Notes: generated from the letters alone by a model not told the origin. A stretch of 11,815 bases of DNA from UBA1723 sp045642085 (GCA_045642085.1 JAZUIF010000041.1:1-11815); one strand, 5' to 3'; counted from the stretch's first letter, positions 5,251 to 11,815 are shown. Numbers and translations are program-made.

Positions 5251-7830
5251 CTATTTTATAATCAAACTGTATACATTCATTGTATCTCCCTTAGCAATTG
5301 AGTGATTTCCTGCTGCCAAACTAACCGATACAATACCGTCGGCATCTGCAACTACACTGTTGCCATCAACCTTGATTTTACCGTTGGCTGTATCAGTTAC
5401 GATGTAAATTGTCTTGGCTGCAGCAGTTGTGAATGTGATTGATGTGCTGCTCTCCATCTTGATTGCAGTGGTGTATGTCACTCCGTTGTATGTCTTGGAT
5501 GCAACACCGCTCTTCAAATTGGCTGTGACGTTAAAGTATCCACTCTTGTCTGTGGCTCCGTTATCGAAAGTCAATGCCTGATCTGAAGTCAAATCAATAT
5601 TTGGATTAGTTGTTGATCCTCCTGTGTTTCCACCATTTGGGTTTTCGTTAACGTCATCGTCAACGTTAACGTTACCACTGTTGGAATCAACCTTGTTTGT
5701 CACCTCCGAGTCGTCTATGCAGATAAGTGAAAGTGCTGATACTGAACTCTCTTTATCCTTTGAACCAGAACCGATGAAGTATGTTCCTGCACCGATGTTG
5801 TACGATGATGTTCCACTCAACTGTCCAATCTTAGTACCGTCGGCACACATCAAATATGGTCCACCGTATGAATCTGATCCAGCGGTGATTGTCACCCTAC
5901 AGCTCTTGTCGATACGGAATGTGATGCCCTGACCTTTGAACTTGCCCGACTTGTAGTTTGTGAATATGATGCCTTTACCAGAAGTGCCCATCGTCGCCTC
6001 ATATTTGCAACTGCTCATGTCGATCGCTCCATTCACACTGTTGACGTTCATCGATGTGTTTGTGATCTTCTTCTGCTTCATCACGCCAGAATACATCAAA
6101 CACTCTTTACGTGCTGTGACTGCATCTGTGATATAGGCTTTTGTTTGCTTCTTAGACGCGTCATAGTAGAATAGGGTGGCATCGGTATCAAACTTGCTAT
6201 AATCGATCTTTCTTGCCTGGAATTGACAGTTGTTAGACACTGCCTCGTCTCTTGTCTTGGCAACCACTGCATCGTTTGTTCCGAAACATGCGTAGTAAAG
6301 GTCGCCATAACTCTTTGAAACTCCACCTGATGTGATGTCACACACGTTTTTGCATCCGTCGAAATAGTTATGCTCAGAGAAGCGGTATGAGTTTGCGCGG
6401 CAAGAGGCAATGTAGCTCAAACTAGCCTCTGGATCTGTCATATCTCCAAACACATAGTTGTTGTAGAAGTGGAAATTGGCATTTCTAAGAAGCGGAACAC
6501 GTGATGCACAACTCTTCCAGATATTGTGGTGGAATGTGATGTTGTACTGCAACGACGCGTCGCTTGAGCCAATCAAGTTTGTCTTGTGTCCGTACTCGAA
6601 ATAGCAGTAGCTTAATGTGAAATACTGGCCACGCTTGAAGTCGCAAGAACCGTCGCCCTCTTTCTTATCGCTCTCGGCAGGATTAGCGCAGTAGCCTTGC
6701 TTGAATGAACAGTGGTGAACCCAACATCTTTCAACTGACGCACTTAAATCTGAAGTGACTGTCGACGACGCTTGCACTCCCTCCATTCCGATGGCATCTT
6801 CTGGATAGTCGTCGAACAAAAGATTACGAGCCTCGAAGCTCTTGCCGTACTTGTCGTCGGAACAGATGAAATGGAATCCCCAACCGTAGATCTGGGCATC
6901 GTCGCCCACACCTTCGATAGTCAAATTCTGTGCGTTCTTCATTCGAGCCAAGTGTCCATTGTCGCCGACATTACCACCGTTGTCGGTAGAATTATAGGCA
7001 GTCAATCCTTCCGGACTTGTCACTTTTCCGATGAAACGAATCACAACTGGATGCTCTTTAGTCACAGCGAAGATTCCCTTCTTCGACGCGTCTGCTGTGT
7101 AGGTGTTTGAAGCTGAACTTGAATACTGATTGTTGTTCAAAATCCAACCGATACCTGTTCCTACGCTCTCGTAGCCAGGGATCGTAACCTTGTCTTTATT
7201 CTCCTCAGTGACGTAGACTACGATGGCTCCATCCTTTAGTGTACCGTCATCTTTATAAGCTCCGACACCATCTGTATAATTGAAGTGAGCATAACCGCTA
7301 CGGTCGAATGCTCCGACTGAAATTAGCTCTGTTTCGGAGCTGTTTTCCTCCACTTCTTTGCCTCCAACCACTGGCACAACCTTAAATTGGTAGTCTCCCT
7401 TCTTCAATCCCAAAATGTCGGCTCTGAATTGCGAACCAGACTTTCTGATAAGCTCAGAATCTATCTTCGCGTATTTTCCTCCCATCTCTTTGTAGTAGAC
7501 GGAATAAGATGACGCTCCGGAAAAGGCATTCCACAAAACGAAGCCTGATTCAAACCAACCGTCGGCATAAATGATGTCAATTCCACCTTGCTGAACAGGT
7601 GTTTGCTTGATGAAACTGATCTGTGTGGCATTGCCGTCGAAGCTTCTCTTCTCATCTCCGTTGTTGAACGAGATGCTGAAATTATTGCTGTTGTTGCTGA
7701 AATCAATCGACTCCACTGAAGACGATGAATAGATTTCAGCTGCACCGTTGTCCATCGTCACCTTCACTTTGTTTTGGGCGGAAATAGAGATGCATGTTAG
7801 TGCTAGAATTGGTATAATTATCTTTTTCAT
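5251..7830 (-). CDS. Secreted multidomain PL1-family pectate lyase (large)
   Basis: This 859-residue enzyme should cut polygalacturonan by beta-elimination outside the cell. Order: signal peptide (1-18, ending SISA); two short DG-type motifs (VKVTMDNGAAEIYSSSSVESIDF at about 22-44 is written here only by its ends, V22 to F44; second at 51-73); fibronectin-III-like domain (about 85-172); PL1 beta-helix (about 175-585). PL1 hallmarks are WVHHCSF (370-376), EGDGSCDFKRG for calcium, K416 in HKTNLIGSSD, HHNIW, and SRVPLLR with R444 and R449 at the positions of PelC Arg218/Arg223. The usual RHPR reads RVPL, so the third arginine is Leu. Two beta-rich C-terminal domains (about 598-706 and 745-859) flank an Asn/Gly/Thr linker and may bind carbohydrate. 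There is no T9SS tail. The start lies 5 bp after the small T9SS gene. Confidence 0.88.
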   Translation of the reverse strand: MKKIIIPILALTCISISAQNKVKVTMDNGAAEIYSSSSVESIDFSNNSNNFSISFNNGDEKRSFDGNATQISFIKQTPVQQGGIDIIYADGWFESGFVLWNAFSGASSYSVYYKEMGGKYAKIDSELIRKSGSQFRADILGLKKGDYQFKVVPVVGGKEVEENSSETELISVGAFDRSGYAHFNYTDGVGAYKDDGTLKDGAIVVYVTEENKDKVTIPGYESVGTGIGWILNNNQYSSSASNTYTADASKKGIFAVTKEHPVVIRFIGKVTSPEGLTAYNSTDNGGNVGDNGHLARMKNAQNLTIEGVGDDAQIYGWGFHFICSDDKYGKSFEARNLLFDDYPEDAIGMEGVQASSTVTSDLSASVERCWVHHCSFKQGYCANPAESDKKEGDGSCDFKRGQYFTLSYCYFEYGHKTNLIGSSDASLQYNITFHHNIWKSCASRVPLLRNANFHFYNNYVFGDMTDPEASLSYIASCRANSYRFSEHNYFDGCKNVCDITSGGVSKSYGDLYYACFGTNDAVVAKTRDEAVSNNCQFQARKIDYSKFDTDATLFYYDASKKQTKAYITDAVTARKECLMYSGVMKQKKITNTSMNVNSVNGAIDMSSCKYEATMGTSGKGIIFTNYKSGKFKGQGITFRIDKSCRVTITAGSDSYGGPYLMCADGTKIGQLSGTSSYNIGAGTYFIGSGSKDKESSVSALSLICIDDSEVTNKVDSNSGNVNVDDDVNENPNGGNTGGSTTNPNIDLTSDQALTFDNGATDKSGYFNVTANLKSGVASKTYNGVTYTTAIKMESSTSITFTTAAAKTIYIVTDTANGKIKVDGNSVVADADGIVSVSLAAGNHSIAKGDTMNVYSLIIK

Positions 7831-7835
7831 ACGCC

Positions 7836-8285
7836 TTACTTCTTAATGAATTTAACAACTTTTCCGTCGACATTAAGCAGATATAATCCGTCTGCTAAAT
7901 TAGATATGTCAACTCTTGTCTCATTAGCATTGGTGTCGCCTGAGAAAACAGAAATTCCAGAGACCGATAGAATAGACAATCTCTTTTCTGCCTCGACACC
8001 AGAAAGGATCAACTGATTCTCAACAGATGAATTGATAGCAAACAGTTTGTTCTGAAGTGTAGCCACATCAGTTGGAGTAGTGAAATTGACCACGATATCA
8101 TCCATGTCGAATGAAGTCATCGAACCGTCGGAGAAAGTGACATTCACATTATCTCCATTGATTGTGATCTTTGCAGGAGACGACGCAAGAGCCTCTCCAT
8201 TAACCATCACCTCTGGTGTTGCCATCACAAAATGTGATGACAATAAGCAGAAGAAGGTTATTATTATATTCTGAATGTGTTTCAT
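7836..8285 (-). CDS. Small secreted protein with T9SS type A sorting tail (paralogue 2)
   Basis: A 149-residue protein of unknown function. A signal peptide covers 1-22 (cleavage near MA|TPEV). A beta-type DG motif follows at about 47-68 (VNVTFSDGSMTSFDMDDIVV), then a C-terminal T9SS type A-like sorting domain (about 85-149): a strand-rich LILSGVEAEKRLSILSVSG, DISNLADGLYLLNVDG, and the end KVVKFIKK. Family knowledge: such tails direct export across the outer membrane and are then usually removed. Nothing enzymatic is visible between signal and tail. The stop lies 5 bp before the large lyase, so the pair is very probably co-transcribed. No TAnnTTTG box occurs in the 250 bp upstream, so transcription probably comes through the minisatellite from the first lyase. 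It is paralogous to the protein at 10526-10993. Confidence 0.8.
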   Translation of the reverse strand: MKHIQNIIITFFCLLSSHFVMATPEVMVNGEALASSPAKITINGDNVNVTFSDGSMTSFDMDDIVVNFTTPTDVATLQNKLFAINSSVENQLILSGVEAEKRLSILSVSGISVFSGDTNANETRVDISNLADGLYLLNVDGKVVKFIKK

Positions 8286-8535
8286 AATTATATCTTTACT
8301 ACATTAGTGAAATTTGGAGTTGCTCTAAGCTCTAATCTTTAAGCTCTAATCTTTAAGCTCTAATCTTTAAGCTCTAATCTTTAAGCTCTAATCTTTAAGC
8401 TCTAATCTTTAAGCTCTAATCTTTAAGCTCTAATCTTTAAACTCTAATCTTTAAGCTCTAATCTTTAAGCTCTAATCTTTAAGCTCTAATCTTTAAGCTC
8501 TAAGCTCTAAGCTCTAAGCTCTAAGCTCTAAGCTA
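8286..8535. other. Gene-free spacer between the two lyase modules
   Basis: No gene or TAnnTTTG promoter is visible. The stretch is almost entirely the minisatellite at 8322-8534, plus about 36 bp of AT-rich leader before the small gene's ATG at 8285. Confidence 0.6.
8322..8534. repeat. Minisatellite: twelve 14-bp units then five and a half 7-bp units
   Basis: The unit AAGCTCTAATCTTT repeats head to tail twelve times from 8327 to 8494; the ninth copy (8439-8452) has a single G to A change. It continues as AAGCTCT five times (8495-8529) plus a partial copy to 8534. The 14-mer is itself two related heptamers (AAGCTCT, AATCTTT), so the longer unit probably grew from the shorter. The array ends one base short of the stop codon of the upstream lyase. 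Near-perfect copies imply recent expansion or active homogenisation. Confidence 0.97.
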
Positions 8536-10395
8536 TTACTCTCCTTGAATACTCTTCATTGAAGTTTTGTAGTTAGTCAACGCAGTCTTCAATGCAGCGT
8601 TTACAGCGTAACTCTCATCGTCGGCAGTAGTGAATGTCCACTTGAAATCACCACCGTTCTGACGGCCAGCGTATGCCTTGACGTTCTCAACAGCCTGCTC
8701 AGCTGAATCTGGAGTGTAAGAGTACATCACAGATGAGTCTGTGTCGAAGTTGTTGTATGTGTTGCCTCCTGAAAGAGACGCTACTGATGCTGGCACTTTC
8801 TCGTTGCGGGACGTTGCCTCGTAGAAGTCGAAATCTGTCTTACCGTTCATTCCTCGTGTATCAGTTGATCCCTTCAAAGCTGAGATTGTGTTGTTGTAAG
8901 AGCAGTAAGTGACCTTGCCCTCAAACTTGTTGCCGAACGACTTGATTGTTCCACCTGCCTCTTTGCTGAAAGTGGCGTTGTCTGTTGTGCTCTTGCTATC
9001 CTCTGCGTAAAGGTCAGAACCCTGCATTGATGTCAACATTGGGAATTTACATGAGCGGAAATAGTTGTTCTCCGAGAAGACGCTTGAACCAAGTGTTGAA
9101 CCGATACCATACTTGGCATTTCCGTCATAATAGTTATTGTAGACGTGGGCTGAATAGTAGCGAACACGTGGGTGGCGGCTATCTGAGTGGTCGTACCAGT
9201 TGTGGTGGTATGTGATGTAAAGATCGGAAGTTGTGCCTTCGCTAAGTCCAAGCAAGTTACACTTACCGTTATCGTAGAAGTGGTTGTATGAGAATGTGAT
9301 GTAAGTCGACTTCTTGCAATCCAACGCACCGTCGCCCTTCACCTGATCCGCATCACTTCCGGCATCACCATAGAAGAAATCACAGTTGTGAACCCATGTG
9401 TATTCGCAAGCCTGCTGTAGACCGATATTGTCGCCCTCGCCAGAATCACAGTTCATTGTACCGATATTGCGAACCTCCACAAGTTTGGCGTTCTTGATTC
9501 TCACACCCCAACCGTTGGCTACAGCGTCCTCGCCGACACCTTCGATTGTGACACCAAGACTCTTCTGCTTAGTTGCTCCAAGGTCAACCAACACGTCGCC
9601 CTTATCAGTCACGGCAGGATCAGTCACGTTACCCACAAGACGGATGCAGAGTGGGCGAGCGTCGTAACCCTTCTTATATAGAGTCAAGATATTCTGGATT
9701 CCCTGAGCCGACGTTGTTGTTCCATTGCTTGAAGTCACGATGTCAGCAGAGACCTTATCCTTAGTTTTCTCAGTAAGGTAAAGCACGATAGCGTCCTTCT
9801 TCAAAGTACCGTCCATGTTGTAAGCACCAGGCACGTTGCCATTTGAGAATGCAAAACCAGAACGGTCGTGAGCCTTAACTGAGACTTTTGAGATAGATGG
9901 CTTGCAAAGTTCCTTGCCATTAGCGTCTACCGCAACCACGCTTAGATTATAGTTGCCAGCCGCAAGACCAAGGGCATCAGCACGGAAGAAGTTGCCATAG
10001 TTGCGGATCAACGCGTCGTCGATCTGAACATACTGGCTATCAGATGCCTTCTTCACAGAAACCTTATATTTAGATGCTCCAGAGAAAGGAGACCAAGTAG
10101 CGAAACAAGTCTCAAGCCAACCGCCAGTTGTAAGGATCTTGATATCACCCTGAGTAGCCACCTCACCAGGAGTGGTAGGCTCAGAAGGAGTCACATCAAC
10201 AGGATCAGAAGGGATAACTGGAATGACAGGATCAATAGATTCTCCAGCCTTAACAAAAACAACACTGTCGACGATATCAGTAGTATATTCGACCACACGT
10301 CCATCCTTCATGAAGACGTGGAAACTGTCAGCCATTGATGCTGAGAATGCAGAGGCAAGAGCCAAACTGAAAATAATGTGTTTATTAGTATTCAT
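8536..10395 (-). CDS. Secreted PL1-family pectate lyase (first of two)
   Basis: This 619-residue enzyme should cleave polygalacturonan by beta-elimination. Order: signal peptide (1-22, ending SASMA); one DG-type motif (about 25-48, FMKDGRVVEYTTDIVDSVVF); Pro-rich linker (55-78); fibronectin-III-like domain (about 83-175); PL1 beta-helix (about 177-560). Hallmarks are WVHNCDF (334-340), KGDGALDCKKS, K378 in NGKCNLLGLSE, YHHNWYDHSDSRHPRVRYY with R407 and R412 matching PelC Arg218/Arg223, and VYNNYYDG. The last 60 residues are helical and end KSIQGE, with no T9SS sorting domain, so its export route beyond the periplasm is unclear. It follows the small T9SS protein by 130 bp of repeats without a promoter. 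It shares layout with the larger lyase but lacks that protein's two C-terminal domains. Confidence 0.9.
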   Translation of the reverse strand: MNTNKHIIFSLALASAFSASMADSFHVFMKDGRVVEYTTDIVDSVVFVKAGESIDPVIPVIPSDPVDVTPSEPTTPGEVATQGDIKILTTGGWLETCFATWSPFSGASKYKVSVKKASDSQYVQIDDALIRNYGNFFRADALGLAAGNYNLSVVAVDANGKELCKPSISKVSVKAHDRSGFAFSNGNVPGAYNMDGTLKKDAIVLYLTEKTKDKVSADIVTSSNGTTTSAQGIQNILTLYKKGYDARPLCIRLVGNVTDPAVTDKGDVLVDLGATKQKSLGVTIEGVGEDAVANGWGVRIKNAKLVEVRNIGTMNCDSGEGDNIGLQQACEYTWVHNCDFFYGDAGSDADQVKGDGALDCKKSTYITFSYNHFYDNGKCNLLGLSEGTTSDLYITYHHNWYDHSDSRHPRVRYYSAHVYNNYYDGNAKYGIGSTLGSSVFSENNYFRSCKFPMLTSMQGSDLYAEDSKSTTDNATFSKEAGGTIKSFGNKFEGKVTYCSYNNTISALKGSTDTRGMNGKTDFDFYEATSRNEKVPASVASLSGGNTYNNFDTDSSVMYSYTPDSAEQAVENVKAYAGRQNGGDFKWTFTTADDESYAVNAALKTALTNYKTSMKSIQGE

Positions 10396-10410
10396 AATCT
10401 TTAGATATTT

Positions 10411-10518
10411 AGGACCCCCTCAATCCCCCTTAAAGGGGAAGACAACTTCCAAACTCCTCCCTTTAAGGGAGGCCGGGAGGGTCTATGCTCCTCCCTTTAA
10501 GGGAGGCCGGGAGGGTCT
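10411..10518. repeat. Three GC-rich CCCTTTAAGGG hairpins, two of them in identical 31-bp copies
   Basis: Two exact 31-bp copies (10454-10484 and 10488-10518, 34-bp period) each contain CTCCCTTTAAGGGAG followed by GCCGGGAGGGTCT. A diverged relative at about 10411-10441 has CCCCCTTAAAGGGG. Each can fold into a strong stem in RNA. They fill most of the 130-bp gap between the small T9SS gene stop (10526) and the first lyase's start (10395), so they would be transcribed within the operon. Similar intergenic elements are common in Bacteroidetes. Confidence 0.85.
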
Positions 10519-10525
10519 TGATTTT

Positions 10526-10993
10526 TTACTTTTTAATAAATTTTACAACCTCAGAATTGATTCTGATGAAGTAGATGCCTGATTTATAGTTTGCGACGTC
10601 GATGCTCAAAACATCACCGTCGGCTTTCATATTAGCGACAGTCATACCGCTCATATTAATGATTGAGATGTTCGCATTTGCAGGAACACCACTAAGATTG
10701 ACCGATTCCACAGCCGGGTTAGGGTAGAGAAGAATGCCTTCGCTTGATGTCTCCTCCACAGCAGTCGGTTCCTTTACCTCAACCTCAGTGAAATAGATAC
10801 GCTGAAGTGAAGAGAAATCGTAGCTGGTCATACTGCCATCAGTAAAATAAGTATCGACTTTACCATTAGAAAAGACAAGTTTTCTTAATTCATCAGTAGT
10901 GTGAGATACACCTTTGTCTGCAATAAAAGTACCTGCAAACAAAGAGCTACAAAATAGAGTAGCAAGAATTGTAAGTGTAATACGTTTAACCAT
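10526..10993 (-). CDS. Small secreted protein with T9SS type A sorting tail (paralogue 1)
   Basis: A 155-residue protein of unknown function. I start it at 10993 because MVKRITLTILATLFCSSLFA is a clean signal peptide; the open frame extends 20 codons further but crosses the promoter box. After the signal come a tandem DG-type motif (about 38-68, KLVFSNGKVDTYFTDGSMTS then YDFSSLQRIYF) and an acidic linker. A textbook T9SS type A sorting domain follows (about 87-155): LYPNPAVESVNLSG, ISIINMSGMTV, DVANYKSGIYFIRI and the end VVKFIKK. No catalytic domain is visible. It is the first gene of the pectinase cluster and shares the motif and tail with the protein at 7836-8285, so a scaffold, binding or assembly role for the lyases is possible but is inference. 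Confidence 0.85.
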   Translation of the reverse strand: MVKRITLTILATLFCSSLFAGTFIADKGVSHTTDELRKLVFSNGKVDTYFTDGSMTSYDFSSLQRIYFTEVEVKEPTAVEETSSEGILLYPNPAVESVNLSGVPANANISIINMSGMTVANMKADGDVLSIDVANYKSGIYFIRINSEVVKFIKK

Positions 10994-11023
10994 ACTCGTG
11001 TGTTTTTGAAATCCTTCTGCTTG

Positions 11024-11031
11024 CAAATGTA
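11024..11031 (-). promoter_or_regulatory. Putative -7 box for the pectinase cluster
   Basis: The minus strand reads TACATTTG, an exact TAnnTTTG match, 30 bases upstream of the chosen ATG at 10993. No exact TTTG occurs at 19-base spacing (a TTTC-like stretch is near 11054-11057), which would fit a promoter that needs an activator. This is the only box of this type I see ahead of the four-gene cluster. Confidence 0.45.
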
Positions 11032-11254
11032 ATAGCATTAGTAAAGATAGCACGAAAATTCAATACCAAACACAGTAGATGAACATTTTTTCATGGATGC
11101 CAAACGTAACAATATCAAAATATACTTGTAACATACTGAGTGTATATGCTTGATAAATAATTGGATATAAGTGTCATCGTTGCGACGTCGAAATGCTCAA
11201 AAACATGGAAAATTTAGGGGAGTGAACGTAAAATTTCCGGAAATGATTCGAAAA

Positions 11255-11364
11255 ATTAACGAACACGGATTGCACGGATAACACGGATATTTGTTGTGGC
11301 AAATTGAATTGAAACACGAATTATCAAAAATTGGCCACGAATTTTCCAGAAATTGGATGGTCTC
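11255..11364. repeat. Diverged intergenic repeat, copy A
   Basis: This starts at ATTAACGAACACGGATTGCA and ends at GGATGGTCTC. It matches 11441-11550 at most positions with the same length. Near its start is an internal triplet of CACGGAT at about 11-bp spacing, and later GCCACGAATTTTCCAGAAAT. The CACGGAT/CACGAATT vocabulary is typical of dispersed intergenic repeats in Bacteroidetes. Confidence 0.8.
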
Positions 11365-11366
11365 CC

Positions 11367-11390
11367 GTAGAGACGGGGCATGCCCCGTCT
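11367..11390. repeat. GTAGAGACG-type palindrome, copy 4
   Basis: Positions 11371-11390 form a perfect 20-base palindrome, AGACGGGGCATGCCCCGTCT, preceded by GTAG. It has the GTAGAGACG head of the other copies but has lost the closing CTAC (it reads AGC). It sits between the two 110-bp repeats. Confidence 0.7.
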
Positions 11391-11440
11391 AGCAAACAAG
11401 GAATATTGATCAACGGAAATTACCGAAAATGGATCGTAAA

Positions 11441-11550
11441 ATTACCGAACACGGATTGCACGGATAACACGGATATTTGCTGACGCAAATTGGATGGAAA
11501 ACACGAATTGTCATAAATTGGCCACGAATTTCCAGAAATTAGATGGTCTC
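11441..11550. repeat. Diverged intergenic repeat, copy B
   Basis: This starts at ATTACCGAACACGGATTGCA and ends at AGATGGTCTC, 186 bp from copy A throughout. Differences are scattered substitutions plus compensating one-base indels. It ends 20 bp before the stop of the partial gene at the right edge, so it occupies that gene's 3' flank. Confidence 0.8.
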
Positions 11551-11570
11551 TCAAACTTTTGGTGAAAAAA

Positions 11571-11815
11571 TCACAAGATTTTATAATTAGCATCTACGAC
11601 GTAGAGGTCTCCGTTTGAATCTTTTAAGACATTGCGGGGATATAAATCAGAAACTTCAATGTCGCCATTCGTGAAACAAGATTCTGATTTTTCTTGAAAT
11701 CCCAAACTAATCATATACGATTTGATTTCATCTGGTGTAGAAAATGTGACATCCTTTATATAATCTTGTACTAATATTGGATAAATACTGTTGCCACTTA
11801 ATCCTGTAAAACCAT
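11571..11815 (-). CDS. C-terminal fragment, polyvalent/kinase-like protein (partial)
   Basis: An open frame enters from the right edge and ends at a TGA (complement of 11571-11573), giving 80 residues. It begins GFTGLSGNSIYPILVQDYIK and ends DLYVVDANYKIL. Between them are a TPDEIKSYMISLGF helix and the pattern DIEVSDLYPRNVLKDSNGD. The D....N and VVDA spacing looks like the catalytic and metal-binding loops of a kinase-like fold. The whole stretch recalls the polyvalent protein kinase-like domain found on mobile elements of Bacteroidetes. Family assignment is from memory and the N-terminal part is outside the window. It was not long enough to stand out as an isolated frame, but its composition and the clean stop support it. 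Confidence 0.6.
   Translation of the reverse strand, partial: GFTGLSGNSIYPILVQDYIKDVTFSTPDEIKSYMISLGFQEKSESCFTNGDIEVSDLYPRNVLKDSNGDLYVVDANYKIL

Larger units (their letters stand above)
10994..11570. other. Long AT-rich gene-free region upstream of the pectinase cluster
   Basis: I see no gene in about 577 bp. It holds the putative cluster promoter (11024-11031), a 27-bp echo of the small T9SS gene (11180-11207), two 110-bp repeats (11255-11364, 11441-11550) and a palindrome between them. Its length and repeats suggest room for regulator binding, but I cannot identify a specific operator. Confidence 0.5.

Noticed and set aside
8322..8534. Possible CRISPR array
   Set aside because: The 7/14-bp units are contiguous with no unique spacers and there are no cas genes nearby; it is a minisatellite.
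10172..10582. Plus-strand frame spanning the lyase start and the hairpin repeats
   Set aside because: It runs through repeat DNA and antisense to two well-supported genes; the composition is not protein-like.
10994..11053. Longer N-terminus for the small T9SS protein starting at 11053
   Set aside because: The extra 20 codons cross the TAnnTTTG box and displace the signal peptide from the N-terminus; the Met at 10993 starts a clean signal sequence.

Overview
The window looks like a Bacteroidetes chromosome, most likely a Prevotella-type Bacteroidales. The evidence is TAnnTTTG-type -7 promoter boxes, no obvious Shine-Dalgarno use, type IX secretion (T9SS) sorting tails, a T9SS plug-like protein and secreted PL1 pectate lyases. 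The genus is an inference. Every gene I can support is on the minus strand, so transcription runs from high to low coordinates.

Right edge (11815 to 10994): the C-terminal 80 codons of a protein resembling the polyvalent-kinase-like family, then about 580 bp without a gene. That gap holds two diverged copies of a 110-bp repeat spaced 186 bp apart, with a perfect 20-bp palindrome between them.

Pectinase cluster (10993 to 5251): four genes that read as one module duplicated, small T9SS-tailed secreted protein then PL1 pectate lyase, twice. The small proteins are little more than a signal peptide, a short DG...F motif and a C-terminal sorting domain ending VVKFIKK. The lyases carry the same N-terminal motif, a fibronectin-III-like domain and the catalytic beta-helix, but no recognisable sorting tail. 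The second lyase also has two C-terminal beta-rich domains. The gaps hold repeats instead of promoters: three GC-rich hairpins after the first small gene, and a 213-bp minisatellite (twelve 14-bp units, then 7-bp units) ending one base before the first lyase's stop codon. One promoter upstream of 10993 could drive all four genes.

Housekeeping part (5250 to 1347): a strong hairpin/T-tract terminator lies below the cluster, and its T-tract doubles as the -33 box of the next promoter. That promoter drives a secreted NlpC/P60-LysM cell-wall hydrolase, which has its own terminator. Next come a DUF5103/T9SS-plug-like protein and, 2 bp later, a class I PLP aminotransferase, probably translationally coupled.

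Left edge (1346 to 1): a membrane-anchored DjlA-like TerB/J-domain protein split by a one-base frameshift in a 7-base homopolymer, then what looks like the end of an IS3-family (IS150-type) insertion sequence with the start of its orfA. At least four GTAGAGACG-type palindromes are scattered between genes.
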